A DNA stretch of 64,000 nt, taken from positions 2,449,501 to 2,513,500 of the forward strand of contig NZ_CP107929.1 of the NCBI RefSeq assembly GCF_036017915.1, read 5' to 3'. This document shows positions 45,150-53,522 of the stretch, piece after piece. Made by a program: the position numbers and the translations under genes. Each line of letters begins with the position of its first letter. Within the stretch, counting starts at the first letter, position 1. The notes below the pieces were generated by a model. That model was not told the origin of the DNA. It made no database searches and saw only the letters and a program-made list of their open reading frames with translations. This stretch comes from Micromonospora sp. NBC_00421 (GTDB taxonomy: Bacteria; Actinomycetota; Actinomycetes; Mycobacteriales; Micromonosporaceae).

Positions 45150-45869
45150 ATGCGGGTGGTCTCGTTGGTGCCGTCGCTGACCGAGGCGGTGGCGGCGACC
45201 GTACCGGAGATGCTGGTCGGCGCGACCGACTGGTGCGTCCACCCGGCGGGGCTGGACGTCGCCCGGGTCGGCGGCAGCAAGTACCCCGACCTGGACCGCA
45301 TCCGGGAGCTGCGGCCGGACCTGGTGCTGCTCAACGTGGAGGAGAACCGGCGGGCCGACGCGGACGCGCTCACCGCGGCCGGGGTGCCGGTGCTGGTCAC
45401 CTACCCGCGGACCGTACCGCAGGCGCTTGACGAGCTGGCCGGGATGCTCGCCGCGCTGGGGGTCACCGGGGAACCCCGCTGGCTGACCGACGCCCGCCGG
45501 GCCTGGGCCGATCCCACCGTCGGGGCCGGGGTCCGCCGGGCCGTGGTGCCGGTGTGGCGTCGTCCTTGGGTGGTCCTCGGCGGGGACACCTTCGCCGGGG
45601 ACGTGCTGCGCCGACTCGGGGTGGTCAACCTGTACGACGACGACCCGGAGCGCTATCCGCGTCCCGGCCTCGACGCGCTGCGGGCCCGCCGGCCCGACCT
45701 GGTGGTGCTCCCCGACGAGCCGTACGCGTTCACCGCCGAGGACGGGCCGGACGCCTTCCCCGGCGTCCCCTGCGCGCTGGTCTCCGGCCGCCATCTCACC
45801 TGGTACGGCCCGTCCCTGGCCGAGGCACCCGCCCTGCTCACCGCCCAGCTCGCGGTCTGCGGGGAGTGA
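45150..45869 (+). CDS. Helical-backbone metal receptor (BtuF-like) without signal peptide
   Basis: This 239-residue protein has the fold of cobalamin/iron ABC binding proteins: VVSLVPSLTEAVAAT, GATDWCVHPAGLDVARVGGSKYPDL, LRPDLVLLNVEENRRADADAL, GVPVLVTYPRTVPQALD and PDLVVLPDEPYAF. There is no export signal, so it stays in the cytosol and is probably not a classical transport component. ATG 45150 has GGGGGA upstream. The ligand is unknown; corrinoid or metal is suggested by the family. Confidence 0.8.
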   Translation: MRVVSLVPSLTEAVAATVPEMLVGATDWCVHPAGLDVARVGGSKYPDLDRIRELRPDLVLLNVEENRRADADALTAAGVPVLVTYPRTVPQALDELAGMLAALGVTGEPRWLTDARRAWADPTVGAGVRRAVVPVWRRPWVVLGGDTFAGDVLRRLGVVNLYDDDPERYPRPGLDALRARRPDLVVLPDEPYAFTAEDGPDAFPGVPCALVSGRHLTWYGPSLAEAPALLTAQLAVCGE

Positions 45870-45871
45870 GC

Positions 45872-45904
45872 CCGGGGCGGTGACGCCCGACCGTCCCGCC
45901 CCGG
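45872..45904. terminator. Terminator between the BtuF-like and CBS-BON genes
   Basis: CCGGGGCGG (45872-45880) pairs with CCGCCCCGG (45896-45904) between convergent genes. Confidence 0.6.
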
Positions 45905-45924
45905 TGACCGACCCACGGTGGTGC

Positions 45925-46623
45925 TCAGGCCACCGGGGTGACCCCGCCCGGCGTCCGCTGCGCCACGGTGGCGTCGTCCAGGTCGTACCCGATGGTGCTG
46001 GTCACCTGGACCACCCCGCTGACCTGGCCGGCGAGCTTCACCGCCAGCTCGGCGGCGGTCCGCCGGTCCAGCCGGCCGTCCAGCGTCACCGCGCCGTCGC
46101 GGACCTGCACGGTGACCAGACCGTCCCGGACGGCCAGCACCCGCCGCAACACCTCCTGCACCACGTCCTCGCGGATCTCGGCGTCGCTGCGCAGGTGCAC
46201 CTTCAGCAGGTCGCTGCGGGTGACGATGCCCACCAGCCGGCCCAGGTCGTCGAGGACGGGCAGCCGCTTGACCGCCTCCCGGTCCATCAGCCGCGCCGCC
46301 GCCGGCAGCGACGCCCCCGGACGGGTGGTGACGGCCGGCGCTGTCATCAGCTCCCCCGCCAGCAGCGCCTCGGCCTTCTCCAGGGACTCCCGACGCCGCC
46401 GGCCCACGAAGACCCGCCGCTCCTCCTGCGCCCCGGAATGCTCCACCTTGTGCAGCAGGTCCGCCTCGGACACCACACCCAGCACCCGACGGAACCCGTC
46501 CACCACCGGCACCGCGCTGATGCCCCGCCGGATCAGCACGTCGACGATCGCCCGGTAGGGGGTCTCCTCCCCCACCGTGGCTACCTCCCGGGTCATCACG
46601 TCGTCCACCTGCCACGTCCTCAT
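45925..46623 (-). CDS. CBS-domain pair with C-terminal BON domain
   Basis: The 232-residue cytosolic protein has two CBS motifs (about 8-60, VDDVMTREVATVGEETPYRAIVDVL; about 88-145, AGELMTAPAVTTRPGASLPAAARLM). They bind adenine nucleotides. A BON domain follows (about 155-225, QVRDGAVTLDGRLDRRTAAELAV). The layout matches hypoxic-response-type CBS-BON proteins of actinobacteria. A DosR-type palindrome lies in the divergent promoter region shared with the DoxX-like gene at 46858. ATG 46623 has GAGGAGG upstream. Confidence 0.88.
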   Translation of the reverse strand: MRTWQVDDVMTREVATVGEETPYRAIVDVLIRRGISAVPVVDGFRRVLGVVSEADLLHKVEHSGAQEERRVFVGRRRRESLEKAEALLAGELMTAPAVTTRPGASLPAAARLMDREAVKRLPVLDDLGRLVGIVTRSDLLKVHLRSDAEIREDVVQEVLRRVLAVRDGLVTVQVRDGAVTLDGRLDRRTAAELAVKLAGQVSGVVQVTSTIGYDLDDATVAQRTPGGVTPVA

Positions 46624-46739
46624 CACGACCTCCTCGGGGGCTCTCCCGACCGACGTTAGGGCCGGCCCGACCGGCCGGGGCAGAGGCGGACGGACCGGTG
46701 CCGCCGGGGTCGAAGGTCCCGTCCGGACGCCCCCGTCAG

Positions 46740-46753
46740 GGGACTTAGGTCCC
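46740..46753. promoter_or_regulatory. DosR/DevR-type palindrome
   Basis: GGGACTTAGGTCCC matches 13 of 14 core bases of the mycobacterial DosR box (GGGACTWWAGTCCC). It is 117 bases upstream of the CBS-BON start and 105 bases upstream of the DoxX-like start. A weaker relative, GGGTCGAAGGTCCC, lies at 46707-46720, 33 bases away, which fits paired DosR sites. Confidence 0.65.
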
Positions 46754-46857
46754 GCCGCGGCACGGACCGGTCGGCCCTGCCGCGAGCAGCCCGACGGGCG
46801 TGGAATGGAACTGCCACCGGGAAGTGCGGTGCCAGGCAGAGAAGGGACGTGGAGACC

Positions 46858-47415
46858 ATGACCGCGACGATCGAGCGGAACACCACCGCCGGGAGCATCG
46901 CACCGGTGGCGGGGACCGAGACCACCCGCCAGCGCGCCGCCCGGTACGTCTGGGCCGGTACCCGGCTCGCCCTCGGCTGGATCTTCCTCTGGGCGTTCCT
47001 GGACAAGCTCTTCGGCCTCGGTCACGAGACCGCGACGAAGAACGCCTGGATCCACGGCGGCAGCCCGACCAAGGGTTTCCTCGCCTTCGGCGCGAAGGGC
47101 CCGTTCCAGGGGCTCTACCAGGACATCGCCGGGGCGGCCTGGGCCGACTGGCTGTTCATGATCGGCCTCGCCGGGATCGGGGTGGCCCTGCTGCTCGGCA
47201 TCGGGATGCGGCTCGCCGCGGTCACCGGTGGCCTGCTCATGGTGCTGATGTGGACCGCCGTCCTGCCTCCGGAGAACAACCTCTTCATGGACCACCACCT
47301 GATCTACGCCGCGGTGCTGGCCGGTCTCGCCCTGGTCGGCGCGGGGAACACCCTCGGCCTCGGCCGGGTCTGGGCCACCCTCCCACTGGTTCGCCGGTTC
47401 GGCTGGCTCAGGTAG
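46858..47415 (+). CDS. DoxX-like membrane protein
   Basis: This 185-residue protein has four membrane helices. The first is TRLALGWIFLWAFLDKLFGLG, followed by a conserved outside loop with KGFLAFGAKGPFQGLY and a further pair VLMWTAVLPPENNLFMDHHLIYA. The layout is that of actinobacterial DoxX-like (thiosulfate:quinone-oxidoreductase-like) proteins. The function is unknown. ATG 46858 is chosen; GTG 46849 is an in-frame alternative. The DosR-type site upstream suggests induction at low oxygen together with the CBS-BON gene. Confidence 0.82.
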   Translation: MTATIERNTTAGSIAPVAGTETTRQRAARYVWAGTRLALGWIFLWAFLDKLFGLGHETATKNAWIHGGSPTKGFLAFGAKGPFQGLYQDIAGAAWADWLFMIGLAGIGVALLLGIGMRLAAVTGGLLMVLMWTAVLPPENNLFMDHHLIYAAVLAGLALVGAGNTLGLGRVWATLPLVRRFGWLR

Positions 47416-47447
47416 CCGGTTCGGCTGGCCCGGCCAGCCGACCGAGT

Positions 47448-47482
47448 GGCAGGGGCGTCACCTCGACGGTGACGCCCCTGCC
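47448..47482 (+). terminator. Terminator of the DoxX-like gene
   Basis: GGCAGGGGCGTCACC (47448-47462) pairs perfectly with 47468-47482 around TCGAC. Confidence 0.85.
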
Positions 47483-47662
47483 GGGCGTCCACCCCCGGTC
47501 GGCGGTCCGCGCAGGGACGTGGGCATCGCGGCGGGTGGTGTCGGCATCGGCGGCGTCGGCACGGCGGCGGACCCGGCTCCGGGACCGCCGCCGATCGGTG
47601 CGTCGCGATCGGGCAGGATCGACACCGACCGGACGATCGTGCGACGACGGAGGAGATCAGCA

Positions 47663-48046
47663 ATGAACACGCCCCAGGCAGGCAAGCCGGAGATCGGCCC
47701 GATCGAGGGTGCCGCGCCGGCCGACCTCGTCATCGAGGACATCACCGTCGGCGACGGCCCCGAGGCCCAGCCGGGCCAGCTGGCCAACGTGCACTACGTC
47801 GGGGTGTCCCACTCCACCGGCCGCGAGTTCGACGCTTCCTGGAACCGCGGCGAGGCCTTCGAGTTCCCCCTGGGCGGCGGCCAGGTCATCGCCGGCTGGG
47901 ACCAGGGTGTGGTGGGCATGAAGGTCGGCGGCCGTCGCCGGCTCACCATCCCGCCGCACCTGGGCTACGGCAGCCGGGGCGCGGGCGGCGTCATCAAGCC
48001 CAACGAGACCCTGGTCTTCGTCGTCGACCTGCTCGGCGTCCGCTGA
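47663..48046 (+). CDS. FKBP-type peptidyl-prolyl cis-trans isomerase
   Basis: The 127-residue single-domain cytosolic FKBP has hallmark segments VHYVGVSHSTGREFDASW, FEFPLGGGQVIAGWDQGVVGMKVGG, LTIPPHLGYGSRG and LVFVVDLLGV. The active-site Asp, Phe, Val/Ile, Trp and Tyr residues are all present. It speeds Pro isomerisation during folding. ATG 47663 has AGGAGA seven bases upstream. It is monocistronic and ends at a strong hairpin. Confidence 0.95.
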   Translation: MNTPQAGKPEIGPIEGAAPADLVIEDITVGDGPEAQPGQLANVHYVGVSHSTGREFDASWNRGEAFEFPLGGGQVIAGWDQGVVGMKVGGRRRLTIPPHLGYGSRGAGGVIKPNETLVFVVDLLGVR

Positions 48047-48050
48047 ACTC

Positions 48051-48084
48051 CGGTGGGCCGCCGGCACCGTCCGGCGGCCCACCG
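48051..48084. terminator. Terminator between FKBP and STAS genes
   Basis: CGGTGGGCCGCCGG (48051-48064) pairs with CCGGCGGCCCACCG (48071-48084). Confidence 0.85.
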
Positions 48085-48182
48085 CCGGGTCTCGCGGCCG
48101 ACCGACGAACCTGCCGACCCGATCCGGGCGACGGGCGGTGGACCCGACGGACGCGACCTGGACCGGGGCGCCCGGTGATCGG

Positions 48183-48551
48183 TCAGGCGCAGGCCGCCAG
48201 GCGTCGGGGAGTGACCTCGGCCGGGGCGTCGCCGTGCCGGACCGCGATGATCCGGTGCAGGCCGGTGGCCCGCAGCACCCGGGCGACCACCGGATCGGGG
48301 TCGACCACGACCAGCTCGCCGCCCCGGGCCCGGGCCCTCAGGTGGGCGGCGACCAGCGCCCGCACCCCGGCGGCGGAGAGCACCTGGACCCCGGAGAGGT
48401 CGAGCCGGAGCAGCGGGCGGGCCGGCGCGGCCCAGAGGGCGGCCCGGAACGCGCCGACGGTGGCGATGTCGATCTCGCCCACGGCGCGCACCTCGACCAC
48501 GTCGTCGGCCACCCGGAGCCGCACGTGGAAGCGGTCCTCTCCCTGTGTCAT
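48183..48551 (-). CDS. STAS-domain anti-anti-sigma-like protein
   Basis: This 122-residue protein has one STAS domain: VVEVRAVGEIDIATVGAFRAAL, then LDLSGVQVLSAAGVRALVA, where the Ser in LSAAG is at the phospho-site of SpoIIAA-type antagonists. Proteins of this type free a sigma factor by binding its anti-sigma kinase. No anti-sigma gene is adjacent. ATG 48551 follows a TAGATT box by six bases, so the transcript is probably leaderless. Confidence 0.85.
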   Translation of the reverse strand: MTQGEDRFHVRLRVADDVVEVRAVGEIDIATVGAFRAALWAAPARPLLRLDLSGVQVLSAAGVRALVAAHLRARARGGELVVVDPDPVVARVLRATGLHRIIAVRHGDAPAEVTPRRLAACA

Positions 48552-48725
48552 GCCCCGAATCTAGCCCCCACCCCCGACGTTTCCGCCCTGCCCGAGGTGG
48601 GTTTCCGGGTAGTCCCAGGGTCGCCCCGGAGCCGACCCCGACTCCTCCTCAGGGTGGAGCACCGCCGGTCACGCGAGGCGGCACCCGCAGCGCCCGTAAG
48701 ACGCGCGGAACCCCTGGCAGGACGC

Positions 48726-48764
48726 GGTACGACCGGCCGCCCGCAAGGGCGGACCGGTCGTACC
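48726..48764 (-). terminator. Terminator of the L,D-transpeptidase gene
   Basis: Bases 48726-48742 pair with 48747-48764 with one bulged A, around GCAA, 25 bases past the stop. Confidence 0.75.
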
Positions 48765-48789
48765 CGGTCGTTCCTCCCCCGGCGGGTGG

Positions 48790-50064
48790 TCAGCCGCCGC
48801 TGGCCGACGGCGCGGGTGCGGGTGACGAGCCCCCGGCGACCGCGCCCGGGTGCGCCGGGCTGGTGGTCGGCGCCGGCTTCAGGCCCGGCGGTACGGGCAG
48901 CGCGCTGCCCCTGGCGAACTCGGCCCAGCTGGTGTTCCAGGCCGTCCAGCCGTTGCCCGGTCGCAACGGCACCTCGGTGCCCTTGACGGTGACCAGGTCG
49001 CCGACCTGGGTGACGCCCATCAGCCAGTCGGCGGCGGTGGACGAGACGTTGGCGCAGCCGTGCGAGACGTTGGTGTAGCCCTGGTCGCCCTCCGACCAGG
49101 GGGCGGCATGGATGAACTCGCCGCCCCAGGTGAGGCGCTGGGCGTCCTCGACGTCGACCACGTAACCCCCGTCGGGCTCGCCCCGGGTGTCGAAGCGGGT
49201 CTGCTGGTGCTTCTCCATGATCACCATCTTGCCGCTGGAGCTCGGCGTGCTCGGCTTGCCGAGACTGACCGGGATCCTGCGGATCAGCCTGCCGTCCTGG
49301 AAGACCGACATCTGCTTGGTGGCGTTGTCGATGTCCAAGGCGACCTGCCGACCGATCTTCGAGGTGGACCGCCGGTCATCGTCACCGACGTACTCCTTGC
49401 CGATCGGCAGGCCCGCCAGCGCGGACCGGACGCTGATCGTCGTACCGGTACGCCAGAAGTCAGGTGCCCGGTAGTAGACCTGGCTGCCGTCCTCCAGCCA
49501 CGACCAGGTGCCCGGCTGCGGCGGGTCGGTCTTCACGAACAATCGTCGTTGCACGGCCGCCCTGGCCTCTTTGGGAATTGCCGGCTCGAATGCCACAGTC
49601 ACCGGCATGGCGGTGCCGTACGTCTGGTTACCGGCGAAATAGAGCACGCTGGTCAACGCTTGCCGGTGCGTATTCGTCACCGTGGTGAACGTGGTGCGCC
49701 CGACCGTCGTCCGGCCCGAGTCGCCGGTTGCGGTCACCTCTGCGGTGTACCTGCGGCCGCTGCCCAGCGGGACCGCAGGCACCCAGCTCGACCCGTCCTC
49801 CCTCGGCTCACCGGCAACTGCCTTCCCCTTGTCGTCGGTGAGTTTCACGCTGCTCACCCGACCGTTCTTCACGGTGGTGCCGACCTCCGCGCTGATCGGC
49901 ACGTCCTTCGCCCGATCGGCGGGACTCACCGACACCGTGGGGCCGGCCGCCCCGCCGGGTGCCGCCCCGGCCGCCGGCTTCCGCTCGGCGGTGCACCCGC
50001 CGAGGGCCAACGGTGCGGCTGCGATGGTTACCGCCAAAAGCGTCAATCGCCGCCTCACGTCCAT
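48790..50064 (-). CDS. L,D-transpeptidase lipoprotein with Ig-like domains
   Basis: This 424-residue protein has a lipoprotein signal (LALGGC, lipid Cys near residue 24). Two Ig-like/BID domains follow (about 40-250), then a YkuD catalytic domain (about 255-385) with HGCANVS supplying the catalytic Cys and preceding His. A C-terminal Pro/Ala tail follows. This is the layout of mycobacterial LdtMt2-type enzymes, which make 3->3 cross-links in peptidoglycan outside the membrane. ATG 50064 has GGGGGA upstream. The gene is separate from the beta-helix gene upstream. Confidence 0.93.
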   Translation of the reverse strand: MDVRRRLTLLAVTIAAAPLALGGCTAERKPAAGAAPGGAAGPTVSVSPADRAKDVPISAEVGTTVKNGRVSSVKLTDDKGKAVAGEPREDGSSWVPAVPLGSGRRYTAEVTATGDSGRTTVGRTTFTTVTNTHRQALTSVLYFAGNQTYGTAMPVTVAFEPAIPKEARAAVQRRLFVKTDPPQPGTWSWLEDGSQVYYRAPDFWRTGTTISVRSALAGLPIGKEYVGDDDRRSTSKIGRQVALDIDNATKQMSVFQDGRLIRRIPVSLGKPSTPSSSGKMVIMEKHQQTRFDTRGEPDGGYVVDVEDAQRLTWGGEFIHAAPWSEGDQGYTNVSHGCANVSSTAADWLMGVTQVGDLVTVKGTEVPLRPGNGWTAWNTSWAEFARGSALPVPPGLKPAPTTSPAHPGAVAGGSSPAPAPSASGG

Positions 50065-50239
50065 ATTCCGTCCCCCATTCCCAGTCCCCTTGACCACATT
50101 CTGTACGGCGTTTCTCGGGCCGGGTCGTGCTTTTCGGGGAACCGGGCGGGGAACGCCTGGCTTATGGACCCGGGCGGTGCCGGACGGGGCCGGGAGGCAC
50201 CGATGTCCGGGATCGTCCGCGCCGGCATGACACGGGTCG

Positions 50240-51919
50240 TCAGTCCCAGTCCTGGTCGCCGTGGTTGCGGTCCCAGCGCCCCCCGACCGGCGGGGTGTCC
50301 AACCGGATCGCCGCCACCGCGTTGCCGGCCAGGTCGTTGTCCTCCACCCGGCAGCCGACACAACTGCCTCCCGCCGTGATCCAGAGCCCATGGGTCTGGG
50401 TGCGTTCGTCGTGGTTGTCCCAGATCCGGTTGCCCCGCACGGTCGCCGAGTCGAACGCCGCGGCGATCGCGATGCCGGCCCGGACCGGTGGCGCGGCCGG
50501 CAGCTCGTACGGGGTGCCCGGCAGCGGGGTGTCCCCGCTCCAGCCGGAGTAGGCGTCCGGGCGTACCGGGGCGAGGTGCAGCTCGGTGGCGGTGTTGGCG
50601 GCCACCACGGCGACCCGCCGGCCGACCCGCAGCACCTTGCCCCGGTGGCTGTCCTGCGCCCAGGTCGCCGACCGGTCGACCAGGGACCGTTCGCTGTAGC
50701 GGACCGACTCGCCGCCACCGCAGGACGCCTCGGCGCACTGCCGGCCGTTGTTGCGGATCCGGTTGTCGAGCAGCATCGCGTCGGTCATCGGGCGGTCCAC
50801 CCGGATGGCGTCCAGGCCGTTGCCCCAGAACTCGTTGCTCTCCACCACCACGTCCTGCGCCGGGCGCGGGTAGCCACGGCCCAGGTCGTGCTGGTGGTAG
50901 CCGTACCCGCCGTTGCTGCTGATCCGGTTGCCGCGCACCGTGTACGGCCCCGGGGTGTTACCCACGCTGATCCCGTCGCGCACGTTGCCGTCGATGACGC
51001 AGTCGGTGAGCAGACCGCCCCGGCCTGCGACTCCGGCGGTGCCGTTGCCGGACACGTCGTAGCCGGCCTCCAGGTTGCCCGTCATCGTGCAGCCGGTGAC
51101 GATCAGCCCGTCGGCCCCCCAGTCGGAGATGCCGAACCGGTTGCCCTGGCTGTGGCAGCCGATGATCCGGTAGCCGCGCGGCGGCGTCCAGTAGTCCTTC
51201 TGGAGTTCGAGGAAGATGCCGTTGGTGCCGTTGGCCAGGGCTGTGCAGTTGGCGATGGTGAGCCGTTCCATGTCGCCCCAGCCGCCGATGCCGATGCCGA
51301 TGCCCGCGCCGCCCATCTGCTCGCCGTTGTCCAGCCGGCCGCAGCCGACCACCACCACCCCGTCGACCAGGGTGTCCTGGAGGAAGTCGCAGCCCAGTCC
51401 GCTCGCTCCGGTGTGGTGGATGTAGAGGTTGCGGAACACCCCGCGCACCACGTACTGCAACCCGAGGCCCTTGGCCAGGTAGTTGTACTCGGCGAGGGCC
51501 ACCCCGGAGCCATCGATCTCGAAGTCGGCGAAGGTGCAGTCGGCGATGTGCCGGTCCCGGTCCGCGCCGTGCTGGAGCACCGTCCAGAACGCCAGTGGCG
51601 TCGGGTCGCTGCGATTGCCCTCGTTGCTGAGCAAAAACCGGGTGGCGGCCGGGCCGGCGCCGATCAGCGACACCCCGCTGCGCCACACCGTGCCGGCGTC
51701 CCGGATGGAGTAGATGCCCGGCGGGCACCAGATCACCCTGGCCCGCCCGTCGGCCGCGTAGCCGTCACCGAGCCGGTCCACCAGGGCGGCCAGCGCCGGC
51801 TGGTCGTTGGTCACCCCGTCACCGGTCAGGCCGTAGTCGTGGGCGTTGCACCACAGCGGCGCACCGGCCACGGGCGGACGGCGGTCCCGCAGGGCGACGG
51901 GCAGACCCTGGTACGGCAC
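50240..51919 (-). CDS. Right-handed parallel beta-helix protein
   Basis: The 559-residue protein begins with a pectate-lyase-superfamily cap (NAHDYGLTGDGVTNDQPALAALVD) and then many coil repeats with N/G/D turns (FRNLYIHHTGASGLGCDFL, GIFLELQKDYWT, VVESNEFWGNGLDAIRVD). The fold suggests a polysaccharide lyase, hydrolase or epimerase, or a binding scaffold. No signal peptide is visible, so export is unclear. Cys pairs (CAEASC, CVGC) hint at an extracellular place or a metal. GTG 51919 has AGGAG upstream. No phage genes surround it. Confidence 0.75.
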   Translation of the reverse strand: MPYQGLPVALRDRRPPVAGAPLWCNAHDYGLTGDGVTNDQPALAALVDRLGDGYAADGRARVIWCPPGIYSIRDAGTVWRSGVSLIGAGPAATRFLLSNEGNRSDPTPLAFWTVLQHGADRDRHIADCTFADFEIDGSGVALAEYNYLAKGLGLQYVVRGVFRNLYIHHTGASGLGCDFLQDTLVDGVVVVGCGRLDNGEQMGGAGIGIGIGGWGDMERLTIANCTALANGTNGIFLELQKDYWTPPRGYRIIGCHSQGNRFGISDWGADGLIVTGCTMTGNLEAGYDVSGNGTAGVAGRGGLLTDCVIDGNVRDGISVGNTPGPYTVRGNRISSNGGYGYHQHDLGRGYPRPAQDVVVESNEFWGNGLDAIRVDRPMTDAMLLDNRIRNNGRQCAEASCGGGESVRYSERSLVDRSATWAQDSHRGKVLRVGRRVAVVAANTATELHLAPVRPDAYSGWSGDTPLPGTPYELPAAPPVRAGIAIAAAFDSATVRGNRIWDNHDERTQTHGLWITAGGSCVGCRVEDNDLAGNAVAAIRLDTPPVGGRWDRNHGDQDWD

Positions 51920-52060
51920 GGGAGACTCCTCTCGGCGGTGCGTCCACGACCGGTGCGGCGGGTTCTCGACCGCCGCCGGTTTCCCGGCCCGTCGACCGGA
52001 AAACCCCGCCCCGCTGCCGGCGGGCCCCGACGAAGCGGACGAACGCCCCGACATGCCGAC

Positions 52061-52094
52061 GGAGCCGGTCACCCCGCCCAGGGTGACCGGCTCC
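52061..52094 (-). terminator. Terminator of the acyl-dehydrogenase operon
   Basis: GGAGCCGGTCACC (52061-52073) pairs with GGTGACCGGCTCC (52082-52094), 12 bases past the E2 stop. Confidence 0.85.
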
Positions 52095-52106
52095 GCGGCG
52101 TACCGC

Positions 52107-53522
52107 TCAGACGTTCGCGACCAGCAACGCCGGCTGTTCGACGCAGTCGGCGACGTGCCGCAGGAAACCACCTGCCACCCCGCCGTCGCAGACCCGGTGG
52201 TCGAAGGTGAGGCTGAGCTGGGTCACCTTGCGGACCGCCAACTGCCCGTCGACCACCCACGGCTTGTCCACGATCCGCCCCACCCCGAGCAGCGCCGCCT
52301 CCGGGTGGTTGATGATCGGGGTGGAACCGTCCACCCCGAACACGCCGTAGTTGTTGAGGGTGAAGGTGCCACCGGTGAGCCGGGCCGGCGGCAGGGTGCC
52401 GGCGCGGGCGGCGGCGGTGGTCTCCGCCAGCGCGGCGGCCAGCTCCCGGGTGGTGAGCCGCTGGGCGTCGCGCAGCACCGGGACGAGTAGGCCCCGGTCG
52501 GTCTGCGCGGCGATGCCCAGGTGCACCCCGGCCGACTGGACGATCCGCTGCCCCTCGGTGTCGACGTGCGCGTTGAGCTGCGGGAACCGTCGCAGCCCGC
52601 TGAGGCAGATCCGGGCCAGCAGGGCCAGCACGCTGACCGGGGCGTCCGGGGTGGCCGCGTTGATCGCCGCCCGGGTCGCCAGCAGCGCGGTGGCGTCCGC
52701 GTCGACCCAGATGGTCACCTCGGGGATCTCCCGGCGACTGCGGGAGAGCTTGTCGGCGATCACCCGGCGGATGCCGGTCAGCGGGATGACGACGTCCTGC
52801 GCATCGGCCGGGGCCAGCCCGACGTGCCCGGCCGTTGCCGGCCGGTCCGCGCCGGCGGTCTGCCGGTCCGGGACGACACCGTGCTGCGCCGAGGCGACGA
52901 CGGGCCGGCCCGGTGGGGTGTCCAGCGCTGCCTCCACGTCGGAGCGACGGATCACGCCGCCGGGGCCGGTGCCGCGCAGCGCGGCCAGGTCCACCCCGTG
53001 CTCCCGGGCGAGCCGACGCACGATCGGCGAGATGACCAGAGCGGCCGTCCCACCGGTCGGGGCGGTTGCTTCCTCCGGTCCGGCGACGGGCTCCGGGGCC
53101 GGGGTCGGCCGGGATCGGCGGCGACGGCGGGCGGTGCCGCCGTGCCCGGTGCCGTACCCGATCAGCACGTTGCCGGAACCGGCCCGCTCCTCCTCGCGGT
53201 AGGTGGCGTGCCCGGCGGGCTCGTCGCCGCCGTCGGGCGACGCGATGGTGATAAGCGGTTGGCCGACCGGGCGCGTCTCGCCGGCCGCGCCGTGCAGGGC
53301 GACCACCCGGCCGGCGTACGGGCAGGGCACGTCGACCACCGCCTTGGCGGTCTCCACCTCCACCACGCTCTGGTCCACGGTGACCACGTCGCCGACGGCG
53401 ACCCGCCACTCGACGATCTCCGCCTCGCTCAGCCCCTCGCCCAGATCGGGCAGGAGGAAGACCCGGGTTCCTGCGGGGGCCTGCGGAACGGTGACGGCCT
53501 GCGCTGCGGTGCGGGCGCTCAC
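52107..53522 (-). CDS. E2 dihydrolipoamide acyltransferase of a 2-oxoacid dehydrogenase
   Basis: This 471-residue E2 has one lipoyl domain (about 20-95, lipoyl Lys60 in VETAKAVVD) and a charged linker. A peripheral-subunit-binding domain follows (about 165-200, VISPIVRRLAREHGVDLAALRGTGPGG). The catalytic domain starts at about 240 and contains TFTLNNYGVFGVDGSTPI and the active-site His-Asp in FDHRVCDGG. It moves acyl groups to CoA. GTG 53522 overlaps the E1beta stop as GTGA. A single lipoyl domain and the split E1 favour a branched-chain 2-oxoacid enzyme over classical PDH. The E3 gene is not in the window. Confidence 0.93.
   Translation of the reverse strand: MSARTAAQAVTVPQAPAGTRVFLLPDLGEGLSEAEIVEWRVAVGDVVTVDQSVVEVETAKAVVDVPCPYAGRVVALHGAAGETRPVGQPLITIASPDGGDEPAGHATYREEERAGSGNVLIGYGTGHGGTARRRRRSRPTPAPEPVAGPEEATAPTGGTAALVISPIVRRLAREHGVDLAALRGTGPGGVIRRSDVEAALDTPPGRPVVASAQHGVVPDRQTAGADRPATAGHVGLAPADAQDVVIPLTGIRRVIADKLSRSRREIPEVTIWVDADATALLATRAAINAATPDAPVSVLALLARICLSGLRRFPQLNAHVDTEGQRIVQSAGVHLGIAAQTDRGLLVPVLRDAQRLTTRELAAALAETTAAARAGTLPPARLTGGTFTLNNYGVFGVDGSTPIINHPEAALLGVGRIVDKPWVVDGQLAVRKVTQLSLTFDHRVCDGGVAGGFLRHVADCVEQPALLVANV

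Noticed and set aside
50240..51919. Phage tailspike or prophage origin of the beta-helix protein
   Set aside because: No terminase, portal, tail or integrase genes surround it, and base composition matches the neighbours.
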